NCBI RefSeq assembly: GCF_011601315.1
Contig: NZ_JAAORA010000001.1
Location: 62,001 to 126,000, forward strand
Reading direction: 5' to 3'
DNA length: 64,000 nt
From: Candidatus Chlorobium masyuteum
Lineage (GTDB): Bacteria; Bacteroidota; Chlorobiia; Chlorobiales; Chlorobiaceae
Part shown: one piece after another, positions 27,373 to 37,424 of the stretch
Numbering within the stretch: position 1 is the first letter of the stretch
Layout: each line of letters opens with the position of its first letter
The notes under the pieces: model-generated
Database searches by the model: none
Seen by the model: only the letters and a program-made list of their open reading frames with translations
Told to the model about the DNA's origin: nothing
Made by a program: the position numbers and the translations under genes

Positions 27373-28632
27373 ATGAACGTAGACAATTTCAGATTACAGT
27401 TAGGCGGAAAAGAGTATGTGCCAATCATTATCGGTGGCATGGGGGTCAATATTTCCACAACCGAACTTGCGCTTGTGGCTGAGAAACTCGGCGGCATCGG
27501 ACATATTTCCGATGCTGAAAACGGCTATGTCTGCGACAGGATATTGAAAACTTCATTTGTCAGTCAGAAACGCAAAAAATACGCCGGATTCATCAACAAT
27601 CCTGACAAATCGGAAGTCCTCTTCGATCTTGAAGAGGTAGCCAAAGCGCAAAAATTATATATCGAACATACGGTCTCAAAAAAAACCGGCAAAGGGGCGA
27701 TTTTTCTTAATTGCATGGAAAAATTGACCATGAACAACGCCTCCGAGACACTGAAGGTCAGACTTTCTGCTGCTATGGATGCCGGAATCGACGGTTTGAC
27801 CCTCGCTGCCGGCCTTAATCTCCGAACGCTTGATCTGATCCAGGATCATCCCCGGTTCCGGGATGTTAAAATCGGCCTGATCATCTCCTCGGTAAGGGCA
27901 CTCTCCATTTTCCTGAAACGGGCGGTTCGCCTTAACCGACTGCCGGATTATATTATTGTTGAAGGTCCGCTTGCCGGAGGTCACCTCGGCTTTGGACCCG
28001 ATGACTGGCATACCTTTGATCTCAAGACAATTTTCATTGAAGTACTCGACTTCATGAAAAAAGAGGAGCTGAACATTCCGGTTATCCCTGCAGGAGGAAT
28101 CTTTACCGGTACCGATGCCGTCGATTACCTCAGGATGGGTGCCGGTGCCGTACAGGTTGCCACACGGTTTACCATTACCAAAGAGTCCGGCCTGCCAAAT
28201 GAGGTAAAACAACACTATCTCAACGCGCGAGAAGAGGATATTGTCATCAATATGGCCTCAACCACAGGTTATCCGATGAGGATGCTCATTAACTCTCCAA
28301 CCCTTCGCTATGCCATAAAACCGAACTGCGAGGGACTCGGATACCTGCTTGAAAACGGCGGAAAATGCAGCTATATCGATGCTTACTACCACGCTCTTGC
28401 CGAAAGAAAGCCCGGTGAACCGATAGTTGTCAAAGAGAAAACCTGCCTCTGTACCGGCATGGCCAACTATGACTGCTGGACCTGCGGGCACACCACCTAC
28501 CGGCTGAAGGAGACAACAAACCGCCTCGATAATGGCAAGTGGCAGATTCCAAAAGCTGAGGATATTTTTCTCGACTATCAGTTCAGTCGTGACCACTCCA
28601 TAAGGCTGCCGGAACCGGAACCTTTGGCATAA
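27373..28632 (+). CDS. nitronate monooxygenase / FabK-like flavin oxidoreductase
   Basis: The protein has 419 residues with an FMN-binding TIM-barrel of the nitronate monooxygenase family. Visible motifs are IIIGGMGVNISTTELALVAE at the N-terminus, the phosphate-binding segments LAGGHLGFG (about 197) and PVIPAGGIFTGTDAVDYLRM (about 235-254), and GAGAVQVATRF. The last 120 residues are an extension with Cys-rich CLCTGMANYDCWTCG (about 355-370) that could bind a metal or an iron-sulfur cluster. Related enzymes use nitronates or enoyl-ACP; the substrate here cannot be told. Confidence 0.8.
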   Translation: MNVDNFRLQLGGKEYVPIIIGGMGVNISTTELALVAEKLGGIGHISDAENGYVCDRILKTSFVSQKRKKYAGFINNPDKSEVLFDLEEVAKAQKLYIEHTVSKKTGKGAIFLNCMEKLTMNNASETLKVRLSAAMDAGIDGLTLAAGLNLRTLDLIQDHPRFRDVKIGLIISSVRALSIFLKRAVRLNRLPDYIIVEGPLAGGHLGFGPDDWHTFDLKTIFIEVLDFMKKEELNIPVIPAGGIFTGTDAVDYLRMGAGAVQVATRFTITKESGLPNEVKQHYLNAREEDIVINMASTTGYPMRMLINSPTLRYAIKPNCEGLGYLLENGGKCSYIDAYYHALAERKPGEPIVVKEKTCLCTGMANYDCWTCGHTTYRLKETTNRLDNGKWQIPKAEDIFLDYQFSRDHSIRLPEPEPLA

Positions 28633-28717
28633 AGAAGCTGTTGCAAAAAGAGAGCCGCATCCGGTGTGTTCACAATTTCCTGCGAAGGCCTGAATAAGAG
28701 TAGAACATGCAGCTGCC

Positions 28718-29737
28718 ATGAAAAGAAAAGCCTCATTTTTCTTCTTTACCGCCCTTCTTGCGGTCATACTCCTTCTGGTTGTCTTTACGGTCAATCAGTT
28801 GAGCAGTGCGGCAACGCTGCTCGATGCGCTCTATCCCAATACAGGAACGCTTTTTCTTTTGTTCAGCTGTGCGCTTCTCGCCACTGCGCTGTACAGCGGG
28901 ATCCGGCTCTTTTCGCTTCCAATCAAACCCGATCTGCCGGATAATGAAAATTCCAGGCAGATGGCCGCCTACTCCGGTTATCTGGCAAAACGGATGCCTG
29001 TTCACTCAAAGCATCCTGATGCTTCAAAGAAGCTGAAAGACCTTCGATGGGTCCGCACCAATCTCAAATTCCTTGAAGTCGACTCGCTCAACGATATCAA
29101 GCAGTTTGCGACCAAAAATTTTTTTGTAGGTGCCCTCGCCCAGAACACCTCTTACGGCACAACGACCACCCTTTTGAATAACATTAAAATGGTCTGGGCC
29201 ATTTATATTCTTCACAACCGCGAACAGCATCTCAGAGAGTTTATTCTGCTGGTCCGTTCCGTCTATGAGTATCTCCCGCTTGCCGACTTTAAAAAAGAGG
29301 AGATCCCTGCCCATATCAAGCCGATTATCCAGTCCGCGTTCAGCAACACCCTCTCTTCACTGCTGCCTGCAGGCAACCTGCTGACCCCTTTTTTTATGAA
29401 CCTTTTCCTTGCCGGTGCAACCAACACCTACCTTACCTGTCTTGCCGGAATCATCGCCACCCGTCATTGTCAGGTTATAACTGAAGAAGACGAAAAAGAG
29501 GTTATTCAGCAGAGCATGTTTGAAGCTTCATTCATGCTCAAGGAGATCGTCAGGGAGTGCAACCCCCTGTTATCGGTTACCATCAGCAAAGCGGTCAAAC
29601 AGGCAGGAATCGAAAGCCTTGACACCGTTCAGCCATCAAGCGGAAGTGGTATAGCCCAGGATATTGTTTCCCACCTTGCAAGCTCCCTGAAAAACATCAT
29701 CAGGGAGAATATTTCGCAGGATCATGATGATGATTAG
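28718..29737 (+). CDS. membrane protein of unknown function (possibly DUF697/YcjF-like)
   Basis: The protein has 339 residues. Two N-terminal membrane helices are evident (about 8-28, FFFFTALLAVILLLVVFTV, and about 45-64, LFLLFSCALLATALYSGI). A soluble central part follows, with a hydrophobic stretch at about 215-250 (LLPAGNLLTPFFMNLFLAGA, then TNTYLTCLAGIIATRHC). The C-terminus is acidic and ends in DHDDD. The build is reminiscent of DUF697/YcjF membrane proteins, but I am not certain. Its 3' end overlaps the convergent tadA gene by 4 bp. Confidence 0.6.
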   Translation: MKRKASFFFFTALLAVILLLVVFTVNQLSSAATLLDALYPNTGTLFLLFSCALLATALYSGIRLFSLPIKPDLPDNENSRQMAAYSGYLAKRMPVHSKHPDASKKLKDLRWVRTNLKFLEVDSLNDIKQFATKNFFVGALAQNTSYGTTTTLLNNIKMVWAIYILHNREQHLREFILLVRSVYEYLPLADFKKEEIPAHIKPIIQSAFSNTLSSLLPAGNLLTPFFMNLFLAGATNTYLTCLAGIIATRHCQVITEEDEKEVIQQSMFEASFMLKEIVRECNPLLSVTISKAVKQAGIESLDTVQPSSGSGIAQDIVSHLASSLKNIIRENISQDHDDD

Positions 29738-30195
29738 GGCTTTTTACGCAGCTCCCTGAAAAAATCCTGCAGGAGGGTTCGGCACTTGTTCTCCATAATC
29801 CCGCCGTAAACTTCCGGTTGATGATTAAGTTGCTGACATCCTGTTATATTCATCACCGTACCGGATGCACCCATTTTCGGGTCATAGGCCCCGAAAACAA
29901 CTCTCCCTACCTTTGCATTGACAATAGCTCCCGCACACATGGGGCAGGGCTCCATGGTAACGGCAAGAGTACAATCTTCAAGGTACTTGTTTCCTATCGT
30001 AGCCATAGCCGAGGTCAGGGCAATCATTTCAGCATGCGCGGTTGCATCACAAAGTGATTCCACCTGATTGTATCCCCTTCCGATAATGTGACCGTTACTG
30101 TCAATGATCACCGCTCCGACAGGAACTTCCTTCTTTTCAAACGCTTTGATCGCCTCACGGAACGCAAGTTCCATACACCAGGTAAAATCGAGCAT
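29734..30195 (-). CDS. tadA: tRNA-specific adenosine deaminase
   Basis: This enzyme converts adenosine 34 to inosine in the anticodon of tRNA-Arg(ACG). From the ATG at 30195 (MLDFTWCMELAFREAIKAFE) it has 153 residues, the usual length. An upstream in-frame start at 30231 adds 12 residues that do not look conserved. The zinc site is complete: HAEMIAL (catalytic Glu) and MEPCPMCAGAIVNAKVGRVV with its two cysteines. The typical YDPKMGA motif follows. Confidence 0.92.
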   Translation of the reverse strand: MLDFTWCMELAFREAIKAFEKKEVPVGAVIIDSNGHIIGRGYNQVESLCDATAHAEMIALTSAMATIGNKYLEDCTLAVTMEPCPMCAGAIVNAKVGRVVFGAYDPKMGASGTVMNITGCQQLNHQPEVYGGIMENKCRTLLQDFFRELRKKP

Positions 30196-30339
30196 ACTAT
30201 TTGTGTAAATATTGATGTGTTGAGCGTTCACAGGTTTTACCGTAAACGTAATTTTCGTTATACTATTGCTCTTTGCGCAATTTTCGATTTCCCTGCATTA
30301 CTCGTGTGAACTATTGTCCGTAACCCAAGACCTAAAAAT

Positions 30340-31518
30340 ATGAACATTCATGAATATCAAGGCAAGGATATCCTGAGAAAATTCGGGGTTGCCGTACCGA
30401 AAGGAATTGTTGCCTATTCCCCGGAAGAAGCAAAAACCGCTGCCGAGCAGCTCTTTGAGGAGTTGAGTTGTCCGGTGGTTGTTGTAAAAGCACAGATTCA
30501 TGCAGGCGGAAGAGGTAAGGCCGGAGGAGTCAAACTTGCCAAGTCAGCAGAAGAGGCATTTGACATAGCACAGCAGCTGATCGGACTGACACTGGTCACC
30601 CATCAGACCGGACCCGAGGGAAAAGAGGTCAGAAGGCTGCTTGTTGAAGAGGGTATGAATATTGAAAAGGAGTTTTATGTCGGCATTACCCTTGACCGCG
30701 CAACATCGCAGAATGTTCTGATGGTTTCAACCGAGGGTGGTATGGAGATCGAGAAAGTTGCCGAAGAGACCCCTGAAAAACTCCTGAAAATCCAGATTGA
30801 CCCGCTTTACGGTATGCAGGGATTCCAGGCACGTGAGGCTGCATTTTTCCTTGGACTTGAAGGCGAGCAGTTCCGCAATGCGGTCAACTTTATATCGGCA
30901 CTCTACAAGGCCTACACCTCGATTGATGCGGCAATTGCTGAAATAAACCCGCTCGTTGTTACCAAAGAGGGTAAGGTACTCGCACTTGACGCAAAGATCA
31001 ATTTTGATGACAATGCACTCTACCGCCATAAAGAGTTTATTGAACTGCGCGATATCAGCGAAGAGGATCCGTTTGAAGTTGAAGCTTCAAAATCCAATCT
31101 CAACTATGTACGCCTTGACGGCAATGTAGGCTGTATGGTCAACGGCGCAGGCCTTGCCATGGCAACCATGGACATGATCCAGCTTGCCGGAGGAAAACCT
31201 GCAAACTTCCTTGATGTAGGTGGTTCGGCAAGCCCCCAGACGGTAGAAGAGGGGTTCAAGATCATTCTGAGCGACAAAAATGTCAAAGCAATACTCGTCA
31301 ATATTTTCGGCGGCATTGTCCGTTGCGACCGTGTAGCGGGCGGCATTATTGAAGCCGCAACAAAAATCGGCCTGCATCTGCCGGTCATTGTGCGCCTTGA
31401 GGGCACCAACGCCCCAATAGCCCAGAAAATGCTTGATGACTCGGGGCTGAATCTCATTTCAGCCAACGGCCTTCGCGATGCGGCCCAGAAGGTCAACAAG
31501 GCACTCTCCATGGCCTGA
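30340..31518 (+). CDS. sucC: succinyl-CoA synthetase beta subunit
   Basis: The protein has 392 residues. It works with SucD in the (reductive) TCA cycle, which green sulfur bacteria use to fix carbon dioxide. The N-terminal ATP-grasp fold has [20 protein letters not shown] and [18 protein letters not shown]. The metal and nucleotide region holds EINPLVV and [12 protein letters not shown]. The CoA-ligase part has [27 protein letters not shown] and [13 protein letters not shown]. sucD is not adjacent. A strong terminator follows directly. Confidence 0.97.
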   Translation: MNIHEYQGKDILRKFGVAVPKGIVAYSPEEAKTAAEQLFEELSCPVVVVKAQIHAGGRGKAGGVKLAKSAEEAFDIAQQLIGLTLVTHQTGPEGKEVRRLLVEEGMNIEKEFYVGITLDRATSQNVLMVSTEGGMEIEKVAEETPEKLLKIQIDPLYGMQGFQAREAAFFLGLEGEQFRNAVNFISALYKAYTSIDAAIAEINPLVVTKEGKVLALDAKINFDDNALYRHKEFIELRDISEEDPFEVEASKSNLNYVRLDGNVGCMVNGAGLAMATMDMIQLAGGKPANFLDVGGSASPQTVEEGFKIILSDKNVKAILVNIFGGIVRCDRVAGGIIEAATKIGLHLPVIVRLEGTNAPIAQKMLDDSGLNLISANGLRDAAQKVNKALSMA

Positions 31519-31552
31519 CTCATGAAGAGCTCTCTGTAAGGTAAAAACCATT

Positions 31553-31587
31553 CACCCCGCATATTCAATCTGCGGGGTGTTTTTTTT
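31553..31587 (+). terminator. strong terminator of sucC, ending 10 nt before bciB
   Basis: CACCCCGCA (31553-31561) and TGCGGGGTG (31571-31579) form a perfect 9-bp stem with a 9-nt loop, followed by eight T. The next gene's ATG is at 31598, so any promoter for it must overlap this hairpin or lie upstream of it. Confidence 0.9.
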
Positions 31588-31597
31588 CAGTGCATCT

Positions 31598-32797
31598 ATG
31601 CCGAAACCTCTTTGCAGTTCATGCGGGCTCTGCTCGATAAAAAAATGGCCCTCCTCCGAAAGCCTGCAAAGCTGTGTTTTCAATACCGGATGGCTCGGAG
31701 AGCATGAAACCGCCCTTTTCGGGCGCCAAAGAGACCCTCTCGATCCGGAAGAATCACGCTTCGGAATAACCCGTTCACGCTTTGTAGCACGGCTCCGGAC
31801 AGCGCTTCCGGGCGCCCAATGGTCAGGCATCATAACCCGATTAGCTGAAAAAGCTTTAAACAGCAAACTTGTTGAGGGTGTGGTAACCCTGCACCGTGAT
31901 GAAAACAATTATTTCAAACCAATACCGGTTCTTGCTGAGTCTGAACCATCCATCTACAAGGCAAAGGGAAGTATTCCCGTCCTTTCGCCCGTGCTCCGTT
32001 CCCTTGAAGAGGCTCACACCAAAGGGCTGAAACGACTCCTCGTTATAGGTGCCGCATGTCATATTCATGCACTGCGTGACTTTCATCGGCGATTCGACTA
32101 TCTGCGCAATATGGAAATCTATACCATCGGCATTCCCTGCGTCGATAATGCAAACGAAAAAAAGTGGCCGTGGATTCTTGAAAGAATTTCAAAATCACCG
32201 GCAACAGCCCGCCATATTGAATTCATGCCGGACTACCGGGTACACGTCAAACATCTCGACGGTCACCTTGAGAAAATCCCTTTTTTCAGCCTGCCGGAAG
32301 AGTTGACCAACCCGGAAATCTTTCCGCACTCATGCCTGAGCTGTTTCGATTACCTGAATGGACTTGCTGATATAACGGTGGGATATCTGGCCGCGCCGTT
32401 CAAAAAAAGAGGCACGTTACAGTGGGTACTGGTCCGCACAGAAAAAGGCGCTGTGCTTAACAATCTGATCGCTGATGAACTGGAAACCTTTCCGGAATCA
32501 GGAGAGTGGGAGTGCTTTAAATTTGTAGCGGCTGCGGCAAAAAGTTCTGCCGAAAGTATGAAATGCCAAAAAAAGGAGTTCAGCACAACCCGTAAAATCC
32601 CGGTTGCAGCAGGCCACCTGATCTCGGAACTCCTGTTCCGTACAGGACCAAGGGGCATTGGATTCGCACATTTTTCTGTGGACCATCACCTTATAAAACA
32701 CTACTACTTTGTAAAATTCAACTATCCGCAGCACCTTGAACGACTGGTTCCCCGCCATGTATACACCATTCTTGAGGAGTACGGCCTTGAAGCCTGA
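31598..32797 (+). CDS. bciB: F420-reductase beta-subunit-like protein, probable divinyl (bacterio)chlorophyllide 8-vinyl reductase
   Basis: The protein has 399 residues from the ATG at 31598 (MPKPLCSSCGLCSIKKWPSS). A GTG further upstream lies inside a terminator stem and is unlikely as a start. The cysteine motif CSSCGLCS near the N-terminus and the later GAACHIHALRDF, TIGIPCVDNANE and FPHSCLSCFDYLNGLADITV match the FrhB/7-hydroxymethyl-chlorophyll-reductase family, which binds iron-sulfur clusters and FAD. In green sulfur bacteria and cyanobacteria the member BciB reduces the 8-vinyl group during bacteriochlorophyll synthesis. Plant HCAR is a close relative acting on a C7 hydroxymethyl group. 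Family membership is clear; the exact substrate is inferred. Confidence 0.8.
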   Translation: MPKPLCSSCGLCSIKKWPSSESLQSCVFNTGWLGEHETALFGRQRDPLDPEESRFGITRSRFVARLRTALPGAQWSGIITRLAEKALNSKLVEGVVTLHRDENNYFKPIPVLAESEPSIYKAKGSIPVLSPVLRSLEEAHTKGLKRLLVIGAACHIHALRDFHRRFDYLRNMEIYTIGIPCVDNANEKKWPWILERISKSPATARHIEFMPDYRVHVKHLDGHLEKIPFFSLPEELTNPEIFPHSCLSCFDYLNGLADITVGYLAAPFKKRGTLQWVLVRTEKGAVLNNLIADELETFPESGEWECFKFVAAAAKSSAESMKCQKKEFSTTRKIPVAAGHLISELLFRTGPRGIGFAHFSVDHHLIKHYYFVKFNYPQHLERLVPRHVYTILEEYGLEA

Positions 32798-32812
32798 AAC
32801 CTGAAAAAAAAA

Positions 32813-32844
32813 ACAGCGAAGAGAAACAACTTCCCCTCCGCTGT
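32813..32844 (-). terminator. terminator facing the macAB-tolC operon
   Basis: On the minus strand ACAGCG and CGCTGT close a stem-loop, and ten T follow. It lies 240 bp past the macB stop codon, between the convergent bciB and macB genes. No convincing gene lies between 32845 and 33084. Confidence 0.7.
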
Positions 32845-33084
32845 CCAAAGCAACAACCTGCCCGTCCCTGTCATCTCAATCATCACTCATCTTTGCGTTC
32901 CTGCATCATCATCATCATGCAACTGACTCAAGAGCGGACCTGTTGTTGAAACCATTCCGGAGAGACAGGTAACTCCCCTCACAAAGTATGACGCGCTTTG
33001 AGGCAGAATCCTGCACAAAAAAATGTAAAGTAAGCTCAGTCGGCGGAAAAAACTTTTAAACAATAGATCCATCCCGGGCAGATG

Positions 33085-35064
33085 CTACTCGTAACGGAGC
33101 GCCTCGAGAGGCTTGAGTTCCGCAGCTTTTCGGGCGGGCCAGAGTCCGAAAAAAATACCGATAAGGGCAGAGAACACGGTAGCCACAACAACCGAAACAA
33201 CAGAGGTTTTAACGGCCCATCCGGCAAAAATGGCAAGCATAAAAGAGACCCCGATACCGGCAACTATCCCGATCAAACCTCCGCTTATGGTTAACCCGAC
33301 AGACTCTACGAGAAACTGCAGCATGATGTCTCCCTTTCGTGCCCCGATCGCCTTGCGCAACCCGATCTCCCTGGTGCGCTCGGTTACCGAGACCAGCATG
33401 ATATTCATGATGCCGATACCGCCTACGACAAGCGAAATAGCAGCTATGGAACCAAGCAGAACACTCATGGTCTGGGTTGTACTGCTGAGCATCTTCTGTA
33501 TCTCGGTCATATCCCGGATATTGAAGGAGTCGTCATCGGCTTGAAGCCGGTGCCTTTTCCGGATAAGTTCACTGATCGTACTCTTTGCCTGCTCAATAAG
33601 GGTTGGAGAGGTAACTTCAACAAAAATACCGCTGAGATAATCCTTGCCGAGCACCCGGTACATGGCCGTCGTCACCGGAATAAGCACCACATCATCCTCA
33701 TCCTGCGGACCTGAAAACCCTTTTGCCGGAGCGATCCCTATGACCGTAAAATTAATCCTGTTAATCTTTATGGTACCTCCTATCGGGTTGGTGTTTCCGA
33801 ATAGCTCCTTGACCACCGTAACACCGATAATGGCCACTTTTTCACGCTTCTGTATCTCCTCCCGCGTAAACCACCTGCCGACAGTTGGCGTTGAGGCCCG
33901 CATGGTTCCGTAATCATAGCCGACACCGGTCAGGCTTGAGCTCCAGTTTTTGTTGCCGTAGACCATTCGTGCGCTGCCGTTGACGACACCGGTGGCATTT
34001 TTTACCAGTGTGGTAAGCTCGGCAATATCTTCCACATCAATGGCGGTAAAACGGGCAACAGCACCTGCACCCTGGGCAGCACCGCGGATCTTGGCCGATC
34101 CACCCCTGATTGAGAGCATGTTGGAGCCCATGGATTTAAGCTGCTCCTGCATGGCGGCCTTGGCACCCTCGCCAAGTGCCATCATGGCAATCACAGAGGC
34201 TACCCCGACAAATATTCCGAGTACTGAAAGAAATGAGCGCATCTTGTTGGCAAGAATCGCCTGGAAAGCCTGTGCCATAAAACCGATAAAGCGCCCGTCC
34301 TGCCATAACGAGACCTTTGCGGATCCATGGATCTCAAAACCCGCGAGACGCTCAGCAGAGCTTACCGGCACACTCCCCGTCCGCTGTTCATCGGATATGA
34401 TAACACCATCTCTCATGGTGATGACCCTCCCTGCATAGTCGGCTATCTCTTTTTCATGGGTCACCATAACAATGGTTTTACCCTCTTCATGAAGTCCTTT
34501 GAAGATCTTCATGATCTCGGCCGAGTTTTTCGTATCAAGATTTCCGGTCGGTTCATCGGCAAAAATAATCAATGGATCGCGCACCAGCGCCCGTGCAATA
34601 GCTACCCGCTGCTGCTCACCGCCGGAGAGCTGATTGGGTGTGTGATCAACTCGCTCGGCAAGACCAACCTGACGGAGCCGCTCTATGGCCTCTTTACGGA
34701 AATCCCCTTTTATGCCGCTGTAGATGTGCGGCAGGCGCACATTCTCCACAATGCTCATGCGCTTGAGCAGGTGAAACTGCTGAAAAACAAACCCGGCAAC
34801 ATTGTTGCGGAGCCCTGACAGCTCATCTTCACTCAGGGTATTGACATTCTGGCCGAGCAGCAGGTAGTTGCCCTTGTCGGGAGTGTCAAGCAGACCAAGT
34901 ATCTGCATCAGGGAGGATTTGCCCGATCCGGAAGCACCCATAATGGCAACAAACTCACCCTGCTCTATGGTCACTGAAACTCCGCGCAGTGCCTGAACGG
35001 TGCTCTCCCCGATCTGGTAGGTCCGGTGAACATCGACAAGTTCAAGCAGATGTTGCACACTCAC
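33085..35064 (-). CDS. macB: MacB-family ABC transporter, fused ATPase and permease
   Basis: The protein has 659 residues. The N-terminal ABC ATPase (about 1-230) has Walker [15 protein letters not shown], signature [15 protein letters not shown] and Walker [14 protein letters not shown]. The C-terminal permease has four membrane helices: one at about 280, a large periplasmic domain, then three near 530-650 including [20 protein letters not shown] and GLRKAIGA. This is the MacB mechanotransmission type, which drives substrates from the periplasm through TolC. The GTG start overlaps the macA stop codon (GTGA). The substrate (antibiotic, peptide, toxin or lipid) is unknown. Confidence 0.94.
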   Translation of the reverse strand: MSVQHLLELVDVHRTYQIGESTVQALRGVSVTIEQGEFVAIMGASGSGKSSLMQILGLLDTPDKGNYLLLGQNVNTLSEDELSGLRNNVAGFVFQQFHLLKRMSIVENVRLPHIYSGIKGDFRKEAIERLRQVGLAERVDHTPNQLSGGEQQRVAIARALVRDPLIIFADEPTGNLDTKNSAEIMKIFKGLHEEGKTIVMVTHEKEIADYAGRVITMRDGVIISDEQRTGSVPVSSAERLAGFEIHGSAKVSLWQDGRFIGFMAQAFQAILANKMRSFLSVLGIFVGVASVIAMMALGEGAKAAMQEQLKSMGSNMLSIRGGSAKIRGAAQGAGAVARFTAIDVEDIAELTTLVKNATGVVNGSARMVYGNKNWSSSLTGVGYDYGTMRASTPTVGRWFTREEIQKREKVAIIGVTVVKELFGNTNPIGGTIKINRINFTVIGIAPAKGFSGPQDEDDVVLIPVTTAMYRVLGKDYLSGIFVEVTSPTLIEQAKSTISELIRKRHRLQADDDSFNIRDMTEIQKMLSSTTQTMSVLLGSIAAISLVVGGIGIMNIMLVSVTERTREIGLRKAIGARKGDIMLQFLVESVGLTISGGLIGIVAGIGVSFMLAIFAGWAVKTSVVSVVVATVFSALIGIFFGLWPARKAAELKPLEALRYE

Positions 35065-36023
35065 CTCCGGCTCCTTTGCGGGGTAAAGGGATTGGTCCCG
35101 CCGTTGTTTTTCGGCAGTACAAACGAGGAGTCCGGCAGAAGAACAACAGAGCTGTCAGTAATGCCGGAAAGAATCTCTATTTTGCCGTCATCCTGCAACC
35201 CGGTTTTCACCCTTGTATAGCGCTGCCCGCCATCCTGGCCTCTTTTTTTCTGCATCACTACCTGACTGCTGTTCCTGCTCTGCACCGCCCTCAGTGGCAA
35301 GAGCAGCGCACGACTGTTCTCCTGTACAATAATCCGGATGTTGGCACTCATACCGGAACGGAACACTTCCGGTATACGATCCGGAATCACATCAACATTG
35401 TAGATACTCACATTGTTCTGCAAACGGGACTCATAGTAAATGTGTTCAACCACCCCGTTCACCCTGATTTCAGGATAGGCATCCAGGCCGATAACCGCCT
35501 TCTGGCCTGTTTTTACCCGTCCGATATCGGTTTCATCAACGTAGGCTTTGACAATAAGATGGTCGGAGAGCACAAACAACGAGTCACTTGTTGTAACGGT
35601 CTGTCCGGGATTGACGCTCCGCACAATAACCTGACCATCCATCGGAGCTATAACAGCAGTTTTTTTATAGACATTGTTCCAGTAACTCTGTTCGCTTTTG
35701 CCCTGAAGCCTGGCGGCATCAAGCAGAGCTGCTCTCTCGGTCGAACTGAGCATGGCAAGTACCGTCCCTTTGCTGACAAACTGACCTTCATCAACAAGAA
35801 CCTCCTCGACTCTTCCGCCGACCGAAGACTTGATTTTAACCCGGTTCTCGGGCTCAACCGCACCGGTAGTCGATACCGATGAACTTATGCTGCCTCGTGT
35901 GGGACGAATCTCTTCAAATCGCTGACCGGAACTTTTGGCGCCCCTGAACAACAGAAACCCGGTGACCCCGGCAACAATAACAACAGCAAGAACCGCTGCA
36001 ATGATCTTATTTCTCTTCACCAT
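35061..36023 (-). CDS. macA: MacA-like periplasmic adaptor (HlyD/RND type)
   Basis: From the ATG at 36023 ([20 protein letters not shown]) the protein has 320 residues. A membrane anchor at the N-terminus is followed by a lipoyl half ([20 protein letters not shown]), a very short helical hairpin, the second half ([20 protein letters not shown]) and a beta-barrel. It links MacB to the outer-membrane channel encoded upstream. Its start lies inside the last codons of the tolC-like gene (17-bp overlap) and its end overlaps macB, so the three genes are tightly coupled. Confidence 0.9.
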   Translation of the reverse strand: MVKRNKIIAAVLAVVIVAGVTGFLLFRGAKSSGQRFEEIRPTRGSISSSVSTTGAVEPENRVKIKSSVGGRVEEVLVDEGQFVSKGTVLAMLSSTERAALLDAARLQGKSEQSYWNNVYKKTAVIAPMDGQVIVRSVNPGQTVTTSDSLFVLSDHLIVKAYVDETDIGRVKTGQKAVIGLDAYPEIRVNGVVEHIYYESRLQNNVSIYNVDVIPDRIPEVFRSGMSANIRIIVQENSRALLLPLRAVQSRNSSQVVMQKKRGQDGGQRYTRVKTGLQDDGKIEILSGITDSSVVLLPDSSFVLPKNNGGTNPFTPQRSRR

Positions 36024-37281
36024 CAACTCCTCCCCCTTTTGCCTGTATCCATTTAGCCTCGGCAATCAGGAGATCTGCCCCGGCATTAAGAAACTCTTTT
36101 TTTGCACTGACAAGATTGTTTTCAATAATCACCCACTCGTTGAAGGTCACCAGACCATTCGAGTACTGCGCATTGGCAATCGAGGAGCGCTCCATTGCCG
36201 CATCAAGAAACTTCTTGCGTACGGTAACCAGTTGCCGCGCATCCTGAAAGCTCTTCCAGCTCTCTTCAAGGTTATCGTAAAGCTGCAAATAACCACTTTT
36301 CTGTGCCGCATTGTGCCCGCTCACCACCGCCATCGCACGCGACACCCTCGCACGGCCACTTCCGCCCTCATAGATCGGGATTGAAACGGTAACACCGGAA
36401 TTCCAGTCTACAGCATCCATCGGCAACCGGTCAGTGGCACTTCGCCCTATGGTTGAGGTGAGATAGATTTGTGGAAAAAAAGCACTCCGGGCGGCATCAA
36501 GATCATAGCGGGCAGCTTTGCTTTGGGCATCAAGCTGCTGAAAGAGCGGATTATTTCTGGCCAGGATTGCCATATCCGGCTTGCCGGAAGCTGACAACGC
36601 CACAGTAAATGCCCCCACAACCCTTATCGGGTTATGCTGATCCCGTCCAAGCGCAGAGGCGAGTTTTGCCTGGGCAACAAGAAGCGCCCGTTCTGACTGG
36701 GATACCTCAAAATTCGCCTGTGCCTGATCGGCTTCAGCTTGTCGAAACGATCCGATATGCTCCCTGCCGCCCTGATAACGCAAATTGATCAACCGGACAT
36801 TATTGCGGCGCCTCTCGGCTATCTCCCGGGCAAGAGCTACAAAATCCTGTGCTTTGAGCAGTTCAGTATAGGCCGACCGGAGAGCAAAGCGCAGATCGGC
36901 CGACACGGAACTGTAATTGTATTTTGCGGCATTGATCGATTCAAGAGCACTCCTGATCTGTTTCGATGTCTTGTGACCGTCGAAAAGCAGTTGCTGTGCA
37001 GCCAGAGAGTAGCTGAACGATGAAGCGGTGCGTGTTGCTTTTGCGGTGCCGGTTCTCTCCTGGGAGCTTACGGTTACACTGAGCTGGGGAAAACAGGAAC
37101 CTGCAGCAATCTGCTTGTCAGCTTCAGCCTGCTGGATAACTGCAAGAGCGGAATAGAGGTCAGGATGAGCTTGCCTGGCTTCACTTACACACTGCTGCCA
37201 TGTCAACGTTTCTGCTGCCTGAAGCGGAGATGCGGTGAAAAGCAGCACTAATATCAGAAAATGATAAAATTTTGCTCTCAT
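36007..37281 (-). CDS. TolC-family outer membrane efflux protein
   Basis: The protein has 424 residues with a clear signal peptide (MRAKFYHFLILVLLFTASPL, cleavage after QAA). Two outer-membrane-efflux repeats follow, with long helical stretches such as SLAAQQLLFDGHKTSKQIRS and PIYEGGSGRARVSRAMAVVS. This is the periplasmic tunnel and outer-membrane barrel for the MacAB pump. It is the first gene of the three-gene operon. The efflux operon at the left of the window lacks a visible channel gene and might share this protein. Confidence 0.92.
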   Translation of the reverse strand: MRAKFYHFLILVLLFTASPLQAAETLTWQQCVSEARQAHPDLYSALAVIQQAEADKQIAAGSCFPQLSVTVSSQERTGTAKATRTASSFSYSLAAQQLLFDGHKTSKQIRSALESINAAKYNYSSVSADLRFALRSAYTELLKAQDFVALAREIAERRRNNVRLINLRYQGGREHIGSFRQAEADQAQANFEVSQSERALLVAQAKLASALGRDQHNPIRVVGAFTVALSASGKPDMAILARNNPLFQQLDAQSKAARYDLDAARSAFFPQIYLTSTIGRSATDRLPMDAVDWNSGVTVSIPIYEGGSGRARVSRAMAVVSGHNAAQKSGYLQLYDNLEESWKSFQDARQLVTVRKKFLDAAMERSSIANAQYSNGLVTFNEWVIIENNLVSAKKEFLNAGADLLIAEAKWIQAKGGGVDGEEK

Positions 37282-37424
37282 TGAAACCTGTTTCTGTTGC
37301 TTGCGATACTATGAACAATGTACTCTTAACACCACTTTCAAGTTTGACGTTCATTTCATTAAAACCTTTCGGTTTATAACGATAATTAATTCAGGCAGAG
37401 AGAAGAAAATTGACAGCATATTGT

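Noticed and set aside
32887-33072. 61-residue open frame between bciB and macB
   Set aside because: No ribosome binding site, no recognisable family, and it ends in a low-complexity Asp run beside a terminator; probably chance.
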